A stretch of 64,000 nt of DNA, taken from positions 124,001 to 188,000 of the forward strand of contig NZ_JAGTJJ010000014.1 in NCBI RefSeq assembly GCF_028435365.1. The letters are read 5' to 3'. Each line of letters starts with the position of its first letter. The stretch's first letter is position 1. Origin of the DNA: Polyangium jinanense (GTDB lineage Bacteria; Myxococcota; Polyangia; Polyangiales; Polyangiaceae). Positions 1-8,420 of the stretch are shown in pieces. A program made the position numbers and the translations under genes. The notes beneath the pieces were generated by a model. The model saw only the letters and a list, made by a program, of their open reading frames with translations, was not told where the DNA came from and did no database searches.

Positions 1-940
1 CGATGCTCGCCACGAGATCCGTGCCCACGCCGTACAGATCGATCGGCGCGCCCGCGCGGCGCAGCGCTTCGATCTTGTATTCGTTGAGATCCCCCGACGC
101 GACGATCTTCGCCGACGTACACCCGGCCGCGTCGAGGATGGGACGCACCGCGCGCGAGAGCGCGAGCAGATCGCCCGAGTCGAGCCGCACGCCCTTCAGC
201 TTGTCCTTGGCGATGCGCGCCGCGCGCTCGGCTCCGCGAAGCGTGTCGTACGTGTCGATGAGCAGGATCGACGCGTTCGGGAACGTCGCGACGTAGTTCT
301 CGAACGCCTCCTCCTCCGTCGCGTGCGCCATCGTCCAGATGTGCGCGGCCGTGCCCATGACGGGGATGCCGAAGCGCTTGCCCGCCTCCACGTTCGACGT
401 GCCCACGAACCCCGCGGCGTACGCGCTGAGTGCCGCGTCGATGGCCGCCTCCGGGTGCGTGCGCCGCGTGCCGAACTCGATCACACCCGCGCTGCCCGCC
501 GCGCGCACCACGCGCGCCGCCTTGGACCCGATCATCGTCGCGTGGTTCACCACCGAGAGCAGGAACGTCTCGACGATCTGCGCCTCGATGATCGGCGCCG
601 AGATCCGCACGAGCGGCTCGTTCGCGAACACCACCGTGCCCTCACGGACGGCCGAGACGTCGCCGCGGAACCGGAAGCGCCGGAGGTACTCGACGAACGG
701 CTCCGTCATCGCATCGCGCAGCGCCGGGAGATCCCGCAGGTAGCGGATCTCGTCCTCGGTGAAGGAGAGGTTCTCGAGGTAACCGAGCAGCCGCTCGATC
801 CCCATGGCGAGGAGGTATCGACGCCTGCGCGGCAAGCGGCGCACGAACATCTCGCACGTCGCACGCCTGTCTTGCATGCCGCGGTGGAAGTACCCCGCGG
901 CCATCGTCAACTGGTAGAGGTCGGTGCGCAGCGCGTCCAC
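1..940 (-). CDS. pncB: nicotinate phosphoribosyltransferase (3' end outside window)
   Basis: Cytosolic enzyme that joins nicotinate to PRPP with ATP hydrolysis to give nicotinate mononucleotide, the first step of NAD salvage by the Preiss-Handler route. From a GTG at 940 there are 313 open codons down to the window edge; the family is usually 400-500 residues, so the C-terminus is missing. Visible motifs are TDLYQLTMAAGYF (6-18), EFGTRRTHP (155-163), GTAAHIW with H200 at the position of the histidine that is phosphorylated in the family, LDSGDLL (253-259) and YGVGTDLV (303-310). The GTG lies just before the first conserved motif, but no clear Shine-Dalgarno precedes it. It is codirectional with the antiporter gene, 31 bp away. 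Function is secure, the exact start less so. Confidence 0.93.
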   Translation of the reverse strand, partial: MDALRTDLYQLTMAAGYFHRGMQDRRATCEMFVRRLPRRRRYLLAMGIERLLGYLENLSFTEDEIRYLRDLPALRDAMTEPFVEYLRRFRFRGDVSAVREGTVVFANEPLVRISAPIIEAQIVETFLLSVVNHATMIGSKAARVVRAAGSAGVIEFGTRRTHPEAAIDAALSAYAAGFVGTSNVEAGKRFGIPVMGTAAHIWTMAHATEEEAFENYVATFPNASILLIDTYDTLRGAERAARIAKDKLKGVRLDSGDLLALSRAVRPILDAAGCTSAKIVASGDLNEYKIEALRRAGAPIDLYGVGTDLVASI

Positions 941-971
941 AGATCGTTGTTACGAGCACCGCACCGCTAGG

Positions 972-2321
972 TCAATGCGCGTCGGGGATCGGTGGCTTCG
1001 GCGCCTTCGCGGCCCGCCGGGAGAGGCTCCACTTGAGCGCGGGCGGCGTGACCATCGTGGTGACGATGACCATCGCCACGACGGCCGAGAAGACCGCGCC
1101 GTCGATCACGGGCTTGCCGCCCACGGTGAGCGACTGGCCGATGCTCGCGAAGATGAGCCCGACCTCGCCACGCGGGATCATGCCGATCCCGATGCTCAGC
1201 CGATCGACCCCCTTGCCCACACCGAGCGAGCACGCCTGCTTGCCGACGATCGCCGCGACCGTGAGCGCCGCCGCGAGCAGCGGCACGCCCGGCTGCGCGA
1301 AGGCGCCGAGGTTCGTGCGCATGCCCATGAGCACGAAGAAGATCGGCACGAGGAACGACGAGATCGGCTGAAGGAGGTGTTCGAGGGTCGACTCTCCGCG
1401 CGTGGTGAAATCGCGGAAGTGCATGTCCTCGAGCACGAGGCCCGCGGCGAACGCGCCCACGATCGGGGCGAGGCCGAGGAGGCCCGCGATCCACGCGAAG
1501 AGGAAGCAGAACGCGAGCCCGAGGGCGAGCAAGACGCCGCGGGCGCGCAGGCGTGAGGCGATGGGGAAGAGGCGCCGCGAGAGCTTCGCGCCGATCACGA
1601 GCGAGCCGACGAGGAACACGAGGGCCTTGCCGAAGACGATCCCGATCTCGCCGTAGCTCATCGAGCCGCCGCGATCGGCCGCGCCGAGGATGCCCGTGAC
1701 GACCGCGAGGATCACGAGCCCGAGCACGTCGTCGATGACGGCCGCGCCGAGGATGATGCGCGCCTCCGGGCTCTGCGATTCTTTCAGATCCTGCAGCACG
1801 CGCGCGGTGATGCCGACGCTCGTCGCGGTGAGCGTGGCGCCGAGGAAGGCGTGCACGTACGGACTCGCGCCGGGCAGGATCCACGCGCCGAAAAGCCAGC
1901 CGAGCGCGAAGGGCGCAACGACGCCGAGCGTGGCCACGAAGAAGCTCGTGACGCCCACCTCGAGCATCTGCGCGACCGTCGATTCGAGCCCGACCTCGAA
2001 GAGGAGCACGAGCACGCCGAGCCGCGAGAGCATGTCGATGCTCGCGTCCGTCTTGATCGGCTCGAACCCCGAAAACCCGAGCAGCCCGAGGTTGCCGAGC
2101 AAGACGCCGAAGACGAGCTCGCCGAGCACGGCCGGCTGCCCGATCCGAACCGCGAGATCCCCTCCGAGCTTGGCCGCGGCGAGGATCACCGCGAGGTAGA
2201 GGACGACGGCGCCGATCGGATCGGCATGCGCGCTCCCCTCCGCGCCGAAGGCGATCGAAGGCAGGAACGCGCCGAACAGGAGGGCGAGGAGGAGACTTCT
2301 TCTTAGAGGATGTCGGACCAC
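972..2321 (-). CDS. CPA2 family cation:proton antiporter (Kef/NhaS-like)
   Basis: Inner-membrane antiporter exchanging Na+ or K+ for protons; 449 residues. A signal-like first helix is followed by a typical dozen hydrophobic segments. Family signatures seen are GELVFGVLLGNLGL near 67-80, LLFEVGLEST around 127-136 and the acidic pair in AAVIDDVLGLV, where CPA2 proteins carry the ion-binding aspartates. There is no C-terminal TrkA-N/RCK nucleotide-binding domain, so it resembles the short NhaS/GerN-like branch more than full KefB/C. The start is GTG and overlaps the 3' end of the upstream GH15 gene by 19 bp, so the two are probably one transcript. Ion specificity cannot be read from the sequence. 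Confidence 0.9.
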   Translation of the reverse strand: MVRHPLRRSLLLALLFGAFLPSIAFGAEGSAHADPIGAVVLYLAVILAAAKLGGDLAVRIGQPAVLGELVFGVLLGNLGLLGFSGFEPIKTDASIDMLSRLGVLVLLFEVGLESTVAQMLEVGVTSFFVATLGVVAPFALGWLFGAWILPGASPYVHAFLGATLTATSVGITARVLQDLKESQSPEARIILGAAVIDDVLGLVILAVVTGILGAADRGGSMSYGEIGIVFGKALVFLVGSLVIGAKLSRRLFPIASRLRARGVLLALGLAFCFLFAWIAGLLGLAPIVGAFAAGLVLEDMHFRDFTTRGESTLEHLLQPISSFLVPIFFVLMGMRTNLGAFAQPGVPLLAAALTVAAIVGKQACSLGVGKGVDRLSIGIGMIPRGEVGLIFASIGQSLTVGGKPVIDGAVFSAVVAMVIVTTMVTPPALKWSLSRRAAKAPKPPIPDAH

Positions 2322-4069
2322 GGCGGGGAGGACGCGAACGCCGCGTGGATGAGGCCCACGTGGGAGTAGGCTTGGGGGAAATTACCCCACATCCGCAGAT
2401 TGCGGGTCTCGTAATCCTCCGAGAGCAAGCCGACCGGCGAGAGCGCGGATCGCGCGCGATCGAGCACCTCGCGCGCCTCGGCCTTGCGGCCCACGGCCGC
2501 GAGCGCCTCGCAGAGCCAGAAGGTGCAGATGATGAACGCGACGCTCGTCTCGCCGAACTCGTCGCCGCGATAACGCATGAGCCAGCCGCCCTGCGAGAGG
2601 CGATCACGGATCGCGTCGATCGTGCCGTGCAGGCGAGGATCGTTCGGCGGCAAGAAGCGCAAGGGCGCCATCTGGAGGAGCGCCGCGTCGAGCTCCTCGC
2701 CGCCGTAGCTCGATACGAACGAGTTCAGATCCGGGCGCCAAGCCCTCTCCACGATCTCGGCGCGGATGCGCTCGGCCGCGGCGCGGTAATGGTTCGCCCG
2801 CGCGGGCCGGTGTCGCTCCGCGACGCGCGCCATGCGATCGGCGGCGCAAAAACACATGAGGCTCGAGAAGGTCTGCGGGCGCGCGTCCGAGCGGAACTCC
2901 CAGATCCCCGCGTCCGGCGTGCCCGCCACCTCGATCGCCTTCTGCGCGAGCCGCTCCAGCAGATCGAGCCCGTGCGTCGATCGTTCGGCCACGAAACGAT
3001 CGTCGAGGAAGACGGGCGCGAGCGCGAGGACCATCTCCCCGAACACGTCGTGCTGGAGCTGCGTGGACGCCGCGTTGCCGACGCGCACCGGACCGTGCCC
3101 CTCGTAGCCGGGCCACGCGTCGAGGCTCGACTCTTCGAGGTCGGGCGTGCCGTCGACACGATAGAGCGGGCCGAGCGAGAGCGAAGGCGCGGCGGAGGCG
3201 GCGATGTTGAAGAGGTACTGGATGAACTGCTCGCGCTCCTCGAAGTGGCCGAGGAGCCGGAACGCCGCGAGCGCGTAGTACGCGTCGCGCAGCCAGCAGT
3301 AACGATAGTCCCAGTTGCGGCCGCTGCCCGGTGCCTCGGGGATGCTCGTCGTCATGGCCGCGACGATCGCGCCCGTGTCCTCGAAACAATGCAGCTTGAG
3401 CGCGAGCGCCGAGCGGATGACCTCCTGCTGGAAGAGCGGCGGGATGTCGCAGTGCATGACCCAGCGCTCCCAGTAGCGCTGCGTCTGCCCGAGGAAATGC
3501 TCGCAGGCCGTGGGGAGCGACTCCTCGAGCGGCGGCCCCCACGCGAGCACGAGGTGCTTCCTGCCCGTGAGCGCGAACGGGATGTCGGTCACGTACGAGA
3601 GCGGGATGTCCGTCGTGAGGCGCAGCGGGGCGGCGAAGCCCTCGTAGCGAATGTGGTTCGAACCGACGAGGCGACCGGGGGCGCCCTTGCCCCAGCCAAG
3701 CCGCGGCTCGCAGCGGACGCGCACGCGCGGCATGCCCGAGATCGGCTCGACGATCCGCACGATCATGGTCGGCCGGAAGAACCGATCGTTCTGGAAGTAA
3801 CGCGGCGCGAAGTCGAGCACCCGGAAGGCGCCAGAGGACGACCGGAAGGTCGTCTCGAGGATGTTTGTGTTCGGAAGGTATCGCTGTACCCCCGGCTCAC
3901 CACCCGCCGGGCCCACCGTGAAGACCCCCCCGCCCTGCTCGTCGAGCAGCGAGGAGAAAACCGGTTCGGCGTCGAAGCGCGGCAGGCAACACCACACGAT
4001 CGACCCCATGCGGTCTATCAGCGCGGAATATTGGCAATTTCCGATGACGGCAAGGTCCTCGAGTCGCAC
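2303..4069 (-). CDS. glycoside hydrolase family 15 protein (glucoamylase/trehalase-like)
   Basis: GH15 (alpha/alpha)6-barrel enzyme, expected to release glucose from alpha-glucans or trehalose by inversion. The N-terminus reads VRLEDLAVIGNCQYSALIDR, then GSIVWCCLPRFDAEPVFSSL, which is the usual opening of cytosolic GH15 proteins. The catalytic region has RNWDYRYCWLRDAYYALAAF, and the second acid region lies near GETSVAFIICTFWLCEAL. I place the start at the GTG at 4069 (588 residues), directly before the conserved opening. The frame stays open to an ATG at 4207, but the extra 46 residues are Arg/Thr-rich and unlike the family. No signal peptide, so probably cytosolic (glycogen or trehalose turnover; substrate is inference). 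First gene of a unit with the antiporter. Confidence 0.9.
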   Translation of the reverse strand: MRLEDLAVIGNCQYSALIDRMGSIVWCCLPRFDAEPVFSSLLDEQGGGVFTVGPAGGEPGVQRYLPNTNILETTFRSSSGAFRVLDFAPRYFQNDRFFRPTMIVRIVEPISGMPRVRVRCEPRLGWGKGAPGRLVGSNHIRYEGFAAPLRLTTDIPLSYVTDIPFALTGRKHLVLAWGPPLEESLPTACEHFLGQTQRYWERWVMHCDIPPLFQQEVIRSALALKLHCFEDTGAIVAAMTTSIPEAPGSGRNWDYRYCWLRDAYYALAAFRLLGHFEEREQFIQYLFNIAASAAPSLSLGPLYRVDGTPDLEESSLDAWPGYEGHGPVRVGNAASTQLQHDVFGEMVLALAPVFLDDRFVAERSTHGLDLLERLAQKAIEVAGTPDAGIWEFRSDARPQTFSSLMCFCAADRMARVAERHRPARANHYRAAAERIRAEIVERAWRPDLNSFVSSYGGEELDAALLQMAPLRFLPPNDPRLHGTIDAIRDRLSQGGWLMRYRGDEFGETSVAFIICTFWLCEALAAVGRKAEAREVLDRARSALSPVGLLSEDYETRNLRMWGNFPQAYSHVGLIHAAFASSPPWSDIL

Positions 4070-4281
4070 CAGGGGAGGATGGCCTAGCTGTCGTTGCCGC
4101 TCAAAAGAAAAACCGTCGGAGCAAAAAACGATCGTCCGTGGGGAACCTCGACGCGTTTCGTTCCGACGGGTCGTCTGGCGCCGCCGCGCGGTCTCAGCGC
4201 GGTGCACCCTTCGACGATCTCGATCGACGGGGCGAGGTGGGCTAGCGTGGCTCGCTCGGCGGAAAGGGAATCGGCTCGGTC

Positions 4282-4776
4282 ATGAGCGCAGCACCCAGCG
4301 AAAAGAGCGAAAAGAAGAAGCAGAAGGCGGACAAGTCCGAGAAGCTCGGCGAGGTCCTGGATTTCATGCGCCTGCTCTGGGCCGTTGATCACGCCCTGCA
4401 GTCGATGTCGAAGCGCATGGAGGCGTCGCTCGGCGTCACGGGGCCGCAACGCCTCGTGATCCGGATCGTGGGGCGCTTCCCGGGGATCTCCGCAGGCGAG
4501 CTCGCGAGCGTGCTGCACATCCACCCGAGCACGCTCACGGGGATCCTGAAGCGTCTCGAGTCGCGCAGCATCATCGGCCGCAAGCCCGATCCGGACGACG
4601 CGCGTCGCGCGCTCTTCGAATTGACGGCGCGCGGGCGCGAGCTCGACGGTCTGAAGATCGGTACGGTGGAGGCCATCGTGCGGCGCTCGCTGGCGAAGCT
4701 CCCGCCGCGAAAGGTCTCCTCGGCGCGCGACGTGCTCGGCTCGCTCGCGCTCGCTCTCCTCGAAGAGAAAGAGTAG
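4282..4776 (+). CDS. MarR family transcriptional regulator
   Basis: DNA-binding winged-helix regulator, 164 residues. After a Lys/Glu-rich N-terminal tail (about 1-22) comes a dimerisation helix, then the wHTH: AGELASVLHI (71-80), recognition helix HPSTLTGILKRLESR (81-95) and a wing with the DDARR element (105-109) typical of MarR proteins. The ATG at 4282 is the first in frame. It is divergent from the GH15/antiporter unit across about 210 bp, which makes those genes its most likely targets (inference). It is followed 5 bp later by a small lipoprotein gene, probably cotranscribed. The ligand is unknown. Confidence 0.9.
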   Translation: MSAAPSEKSEKKKQKADKSEKLGEVLDFMRLLWAVDHALQSMSKRMEASLGVTGPQRLVIRIVGRFPGISAGELASVLHIHPSTLTGILKRLESRSIIGRKPDPDDARRALFELTARGRELDGLKIGTVEAIVRRSLAKLPPRKVSSARDVLGSLALALLEEKE

Positions 4777-4781
4777 GCCGC

Positions 4782-5168
4782 ATGCGAGAGCTCCGCGTCG
4801 CGATCGTCCTCTCGATGCTGCTCGCCGCGTGCGGCGGGGACGATCTGGATCTGACGCCCCTGCCCAACGACGGGAAGTTCCGCCCGCCGGCGAGCGGCGA
4901 ACGCACGACCGAGGCCGACGCATGCAACACGCTCGTCGACGCCCACAGCAAGCGGATGGGCACGCTCGGATGCGTGGGCTCATCACGCACGTGCCCGGGC
5001 TTTTTGCGCGCGGAGTTCAGCGCCGAGTGCCTGCAGTACGACAAGGGCAGCGTCGACGGATGCCTGGAGTTCTACGCGTCGAAGACGACCTGCCAGGACC
5101 TCGTCTCAGCGCTCGAGGGCTGCGTGATCACAGCCTACGAGGGCACGACGCCGGCCGGTTGTCCGTAG
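4782..5168 (+). CDS. small Cys-rich lipoprotein, function unknown
   Basis: 128 residues. The first 17 residues form a lipoprotein signal ending in LLAAC, so the mature protein should be anchored by C17, probably to the outer membrane. The mature part contains eight more cysteines, in contexts ADAC, LGC, RTC, AEC, DGC, TTC, EGC and AGC, an even number compatible with four disulphides in the periplasm or outside. I do not recognise a domain. It starts 5 bp after the MarR gene, so it is probably in the same transcript. The gap after it contains an interspersed palindromic repeat and then a convergent gene. Confidence 0.75.
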   Translation: MRELRVAIVLSMLLAACGGDDLDLTPLPNDGKFRPPASGERTTEADACNTLVDAHSKRMGTLGCVGSSRTCPGFLRAEFSAECLQYDKGSVDGCLEFYASKTTCQDLVSALEGCVITAYEGTTPAGCP

Positions 5169-5204
5169 CAGGACGAGTCCCTCACCCCCATCACAACCGC
5201 CGCG

Positions 5205-5490
5205 CCGGGGCGCTGCCCCGGGCCCCGCGGGGGCTGTTCGCCCCTCGACCCGAACCAGGGCAAGCCCTGGACCATTTGGGGAAGAACTGCGCGATGCGCA
5301 GTTCTTCCCACAGGCCCGTTGCCGGTTGAGATGTCAGCGCTGCTGTCTTGGCTGGCAGGGGCCCGTTCGATGAACTGCGCATCGCGCAGTTCATCGACCC
5401 CGAGTCCAGCGCTTGCGCTGGTCCGGGTCCAGGGGTGGACAACCCCTGGTGGGGCCTGGGGCAACGCCCCAGCGCAGCGCCTCCAAGCGT
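5205..5490. repeat. interspersed palindromic repeat, copy 1 (double, inverted halves)
   Basis: Fills the convergent gap between 5168 and 5491. The left half is a 69-bp block of short GC palindromes (5205-5273) ending in a perfect hairpin: 14-bp arms 5279-5292 and 5296-5309 around loop GAT. The right half opens with another 14-bp hairpin (5367-5380/5384-5397, loop ATC) and runs as an approximate reverse complement of the left half up to the stop codon of the next gene. The two hairpins share the core GAACTGCGC/GCGCAGTTC. The same architecture recurs at 37153-37499, and half-size versions lie at 18477-18588 and 48233-48342. No gene is seen in the stretch. Confidence 0.85.
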
Positions 5491-6105
5491 TCAGCGTTTT
5501 CCCTCCACGAACGATCGCATCGCGTGGACGCCCTGGCTCGCGCCCTTTAGGTTCTCCGTGTTGAGCAAGCTTGTGGGCAGCGGCAGACGCGGCAAGAGGA
5601 AGACCTCGAGCTCGAGCTCGGTGTGCGCTTCGTCGATCGCGCGCAGACGCCACACCGCGTGGAAGTCCTTCACGTTGCCCTCGAGCATCGAGACGTCGTA
5701 GGTCTCGACGCCCCCCGCCGTGGCCACGAATTTGCGAACGGCCATCCGCGCCCAGAAGCGCACGGCTCCGTGCAGCGCTGTGACCTCCATGTAGATCTCG
5801 CGATCGCCGCTCTTCGTGCGACCGAGGATCTTGGAGCGGCTGTAATGCGGCATGAACCGCGCGTAGTCGCCGAACGCGAGCACCCGCGCGCGCACGGCGT
5901 CGATCGGCGCGGCGACGATCACCTTCGCGCGCCCTCGCACGAGATTGGATCCCGGGATCGGGACCGCCACCGTCGTCGGGTTTGCCGCCGCAGGCGCCGC
6001 TCCCCGCGCAGACTCCGCGCGCGCCTCCCCAACCCCGAGGACCCCCACGAGCCAAAGCGCCCCGATCCACCGCAAGCGCTCCCCGCCGCGCACTTGATGC
6101 TGCAT
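5491..6105 (-). CDS. exported SRPBCC (START-like) domain protein
   Basis: 204 residues from the ATG at 6105. The start is chosen because it opens a signal peptide, with an Arg-containing n-region, then LRWIGALWLVGVLGVG and a cleavage site near EARA-ES. The frame stays open to 6210, but the added residues do not look coding. The mature part has the order of a polyketide-cyclase/START-like fold: VIVAAPIDAVRARVLAFGDY, then FMPHYSRSKILGR and strands such as REIYMEVTALHGAVRFWARM. Such domains bind lipids or other hydrophobic ligands in a deep cavity. It should act in the periplasm; the ligand is unknown. Its 3' end abuts repeat copy 1. Confidence 0.75.
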   Translation of the reverse strand: MQHQVRGGERLRWIGALWLVGVLGVGEARAESARGAAPAAANPTTVAVPIPGSNLVRGRAKVIVAAPIDAVRARVLAFGDYARFMPHYSRSKILGRTKSGDREIYMEVTALHGAVRFWARMAVRKFVATAGGVETYDVSMLEGNVKDFHAVWRLRAIDEAHTELELEVFLLPRLPLPTSLLNTENLKGASQGVHAMRSFVEGKR

Positions 6106-6317
6106 GCGATCGATTGTGGTCCAACAAACACATTCACGCACATTTGTGGTGTGTAAACGGACGAGTTCGTTGCCAGCGTACGGCGTGGCCGAGAATGAGT
6201 AACACCGCATACTCGAACGAATCTTGGCCGGAGGTCCGAGCGAGGGATGCGGGCGTTTGACGACGCACGCGCCTCGCGGCGCCCTGGACAGCCGGCGCGT
6301 GATCAGGGGGGATAGTT

Positions 6318-7478
6318 ATGGTTCGGATGTCCTTGATGTTTTTGTTGGGGCTCGGAGCGGCGCTCGGGGCCCTTGGCTGCGGGAGCGACGAGGTGCCGGA
6401 GCCGTCCGGGGCGAAGCCGCCCGAGCCGCCGGCGACGACCGATGCAGGACCGGGCGGCGAAGAGGCGGCGTGCGCGCCGCTCGGCGAAACGGTGGTCGTG
6501 AGCCAGGAGGACGGGACGACACCCTCGATCCTGTGGGCGAACGGGAGCTACCTCGTCGCGTGGCAGACGCTCACGGGTGGGACGGATGAGGTGCGGGTGG
6601 CGCGGATCGGCACGGACGGCAGTGTGTCGCCCGCGCACGTCGTGGCCACGCTCGCAGGCTCGCACGCTGTCCCTTCGCTGCAGGCGACGAGCAGCGGGCC
6701 GATGATCGCGTGGGAGGACGTGGGTCCGTCCGGGCTCGTCATCCAGGCGCTCGCGCTCGGCGCGGACGGGACGCCGACCGGGCAGCCCATTCAGCTCGGC
6801 ACGAGCGACGCAACGGAAGCACGTGCCGCGACGGCGCCGATGTCGGGCGGACTCGCCGTGGCGTGGATGGAGACGCCGGGCGTGCGGCTCGGGCTCGTGA
6901 GCAGCGGGGGCATGAGCTCGACAACGGCGCTGCCCGGAGCGCGTTTCCCGGCGCTCGCGAGCCGAGGCAACGAGCTTGCCGTGGCGTGGAGCACGGGCGC
7001 CGAGCTCTCGATCGCGCGGACAACAGGGATGCCCGGAAGCTCGGTGACAGGGACGGTGGTGCGGACGGGCGCCGGCGAGGCGCGGCTGCCGAGCGTGGCA
7101 ATCGATGCGAGCGGCGCGTCGCTCGTCGCGTGGGAGGACACGCGCGAGGGAGCGGAGCGCATCTATCTTGTGCGCGCGGCAGCAAGCGGCGCGAAGCAGG
7201 GCGAGGTGCGCGTCGAGGACGCGGAGGGCAGCGCGAACTGGCCCATCGTGACCGTCTTGGGCGAGCGCACGGCCGTCACCTACTACCAGTTCCAGGGCGG
7301 TCCGCCCTCGATCTTCCTCTCGGTTTTCGGCCCGGATCTCGCGCGTGACGGAGCCACGCTGCGCGTCTCGGGCAAAAACGCGCGCTACCCGGCGGTCGCG
7401 TTCTCGGGGAGCGAGCTCGGCGTGGCGTGGGCCGAGAAAGACGCCGGCATCCGGATGCGCCGGGTCGGCTGCGACTGA
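6318..7478 (+). CDS. lipoprotein with propeller-like AW repeats, function unknown
   Basis: 386 residues. Lipoprotein signal with lipobox LGALGC (C21), followed by a Pro/Glu-rich spacer. The rest shows six repeats built around an Ala-Trp pair: YLVAWQT, MIAWED, LAVAWME, LAVAWST, LVAWED and LGVAWAE. Regular spacing of such strands suggests a surface beta-propeller, a common myxobacterial lipoprotein type; I recognise no enzyme motif. The start is supported by a purine tract GGGGGGA about 7 bp upstream of the ATG. It is divergent from the SRPBCC gene across about 210 bp, which must hold both promoters, though I see no convincing sigma-70 boxes. Confidence 0.75.
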   Translation: MVRMSLMFLLGLGAALGALGCGSDEVPEPSGAKPPEPPATTDAGPGGEEAACAPLGETVVVSQEDGTTPSILWANGSYLVAWQTLTGGTDEVRVARIGTDGSVSPAHVVATLAGSHAVPSLQATSSGPMIAWEDVGPSGLVIQALALGADGTPTGQPIQLGTSDATEARAATAPMSGGLAVAWMETPGVRLGLVSSGGMSSTTALPGARFPALASRGNELAVAWSTGAELSIARTTGMPGSSVTGTVVRTGAGEARLPSVAIDASGASLVAWEDTREGAERIYLVRAAASGAKQGEVRVEDAEGSANWPIVTVLGERTAVTYYQFQGGPPSIFLSVFGPDLARDGATLRVSGKNARYPAVAFSGSELGVAWAEKDAGIRMRRVGCD

Positions 7479-7590
7479 CGCAGCACGGCGAGGGGCCCCA
7501 GCGAACGAGCGAGCAAACCATGCAGCGCACCCGCCTGAAAACCGCGCAGCGGGGGCGGGCGCGCCTCGTGCACCAGGGGACGTCGTGACC

Positions 7591-8412
7591 ATGGTCATCA
7601 CGCTCGTGGCGCTTCTTCTGTGCACGATGGTGGTCGCGGCTTACGCGACTCGTGTGGCCCGCTCTGGACGGGCGTCGCACCCGCGGCTCGGGCCCTCGCC
7701 CGGCAGCGCGCTCCTGCCCGGCTGGCTCGTCGAGGCCTTCTACTGGGCGATGCACGCGCCGGGACGAGCGCTCATCGCGCTGCACGTCTCGCCGGACGCC
7801 TGCACGTATGCCTCGCTCGTGTTCTGCTGCGCGAGCCTGCCGCTCGCCGCGACGGGGCGCTTCGCCGAGGCCGCGGCCGTGGTCATCGTGGGATCGGTGC
7901 TCGATGCCCTGGACGGCATGGTGGCACGCGCGCGCGGCGTCGCGTCGCCGTCGGGCGCGGTGCTCGACTCGTTCGTCGATCGCATCGCGGACGCTGCGCC
8001 CTTCATCGGGCTCGCGATCTACTACCGGCACAACGTCCTCTCGCTCGTCATCCCGCTCGCGGCGATGGTCGCCTCGTCGCTCGTGAGTTACGCGCGTGCG
8101 AAGGCCGATCAGCACAACCTCGTGCTCCCGAACGGCCTCATGCGCAGGCACGAGCGCGTCGTGTACCTCTCGGCGTCGCTGCTCCTCGGGCCGCTCGTTC
8201 CGTACACGAACGTGCTCGGCGGCATGCCTCGGCCGCTCACGCTCCTGGGCGTGGGCCTCGTGGCGGTCGTGGGCACGGTCGCGTCGATCCTGCTCGTCGC
8301 GAGGACCCGCGCGGCGCTGCGCGATCCGCGTCCCGCGGCGGCGAAAGACGCGAAGAAGTCGTTTGCCCGAAAGGGCGCCGGCGCGCGTGGTCCGCTCCCC
8401 GTCGAGCACTGA
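7591..8412 (+). CDS. CDP-alcohol phosphatidyltransferase family protein
   Basis: 273 residues from the ATG at 7591, preceded by AGGGGA; a longer open frame upstream is Arg/Ala-rich and non-homologous. The complete family motif D-x2-DG-x2-AR-x8-G-x3-D-x3-D is present: D105, D108-G109, A112-R113, G122, D126, D130. These residues bind the metal and the CDP-alcohol. The enzyme displaces CMP from a CDP-lipid with an alcohol such as inositol phosphate, glycerol phosphate or serine, in the inner membrane. Which alcohol is used cannot be read from the motif. The stop is 8 bp from the start of the AUR1-like gene, so the two form an operon and the pair suggests inositol lipid synthesis (see findings). 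Confidence 0.88.
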   Translation: MVITLVALLLCTMVVAAYATRVARSGRASHPRLGPSPGSALLPGWLVEAFYWAMHAPGRALIALHVSPDACTYASLVFCCASLPLAATGRFAEAAAVVIVGSVLDALDGMVARARGVASPSGAVLDSFVDRIADAAPFIGLAIYYRHNVLSLVIPLAAMVASSLVSYARAKADQHNLVLPNGLMRRHERVVYLSASLLLGPLVPYTNVLGGMPRPLTLLGVGLVAVVGTVASILLVARTRAALRDPRPAAAKDAKKSFARKGAGARGPLPVEH

Positions 8413-8420
8413 GGCGAGCC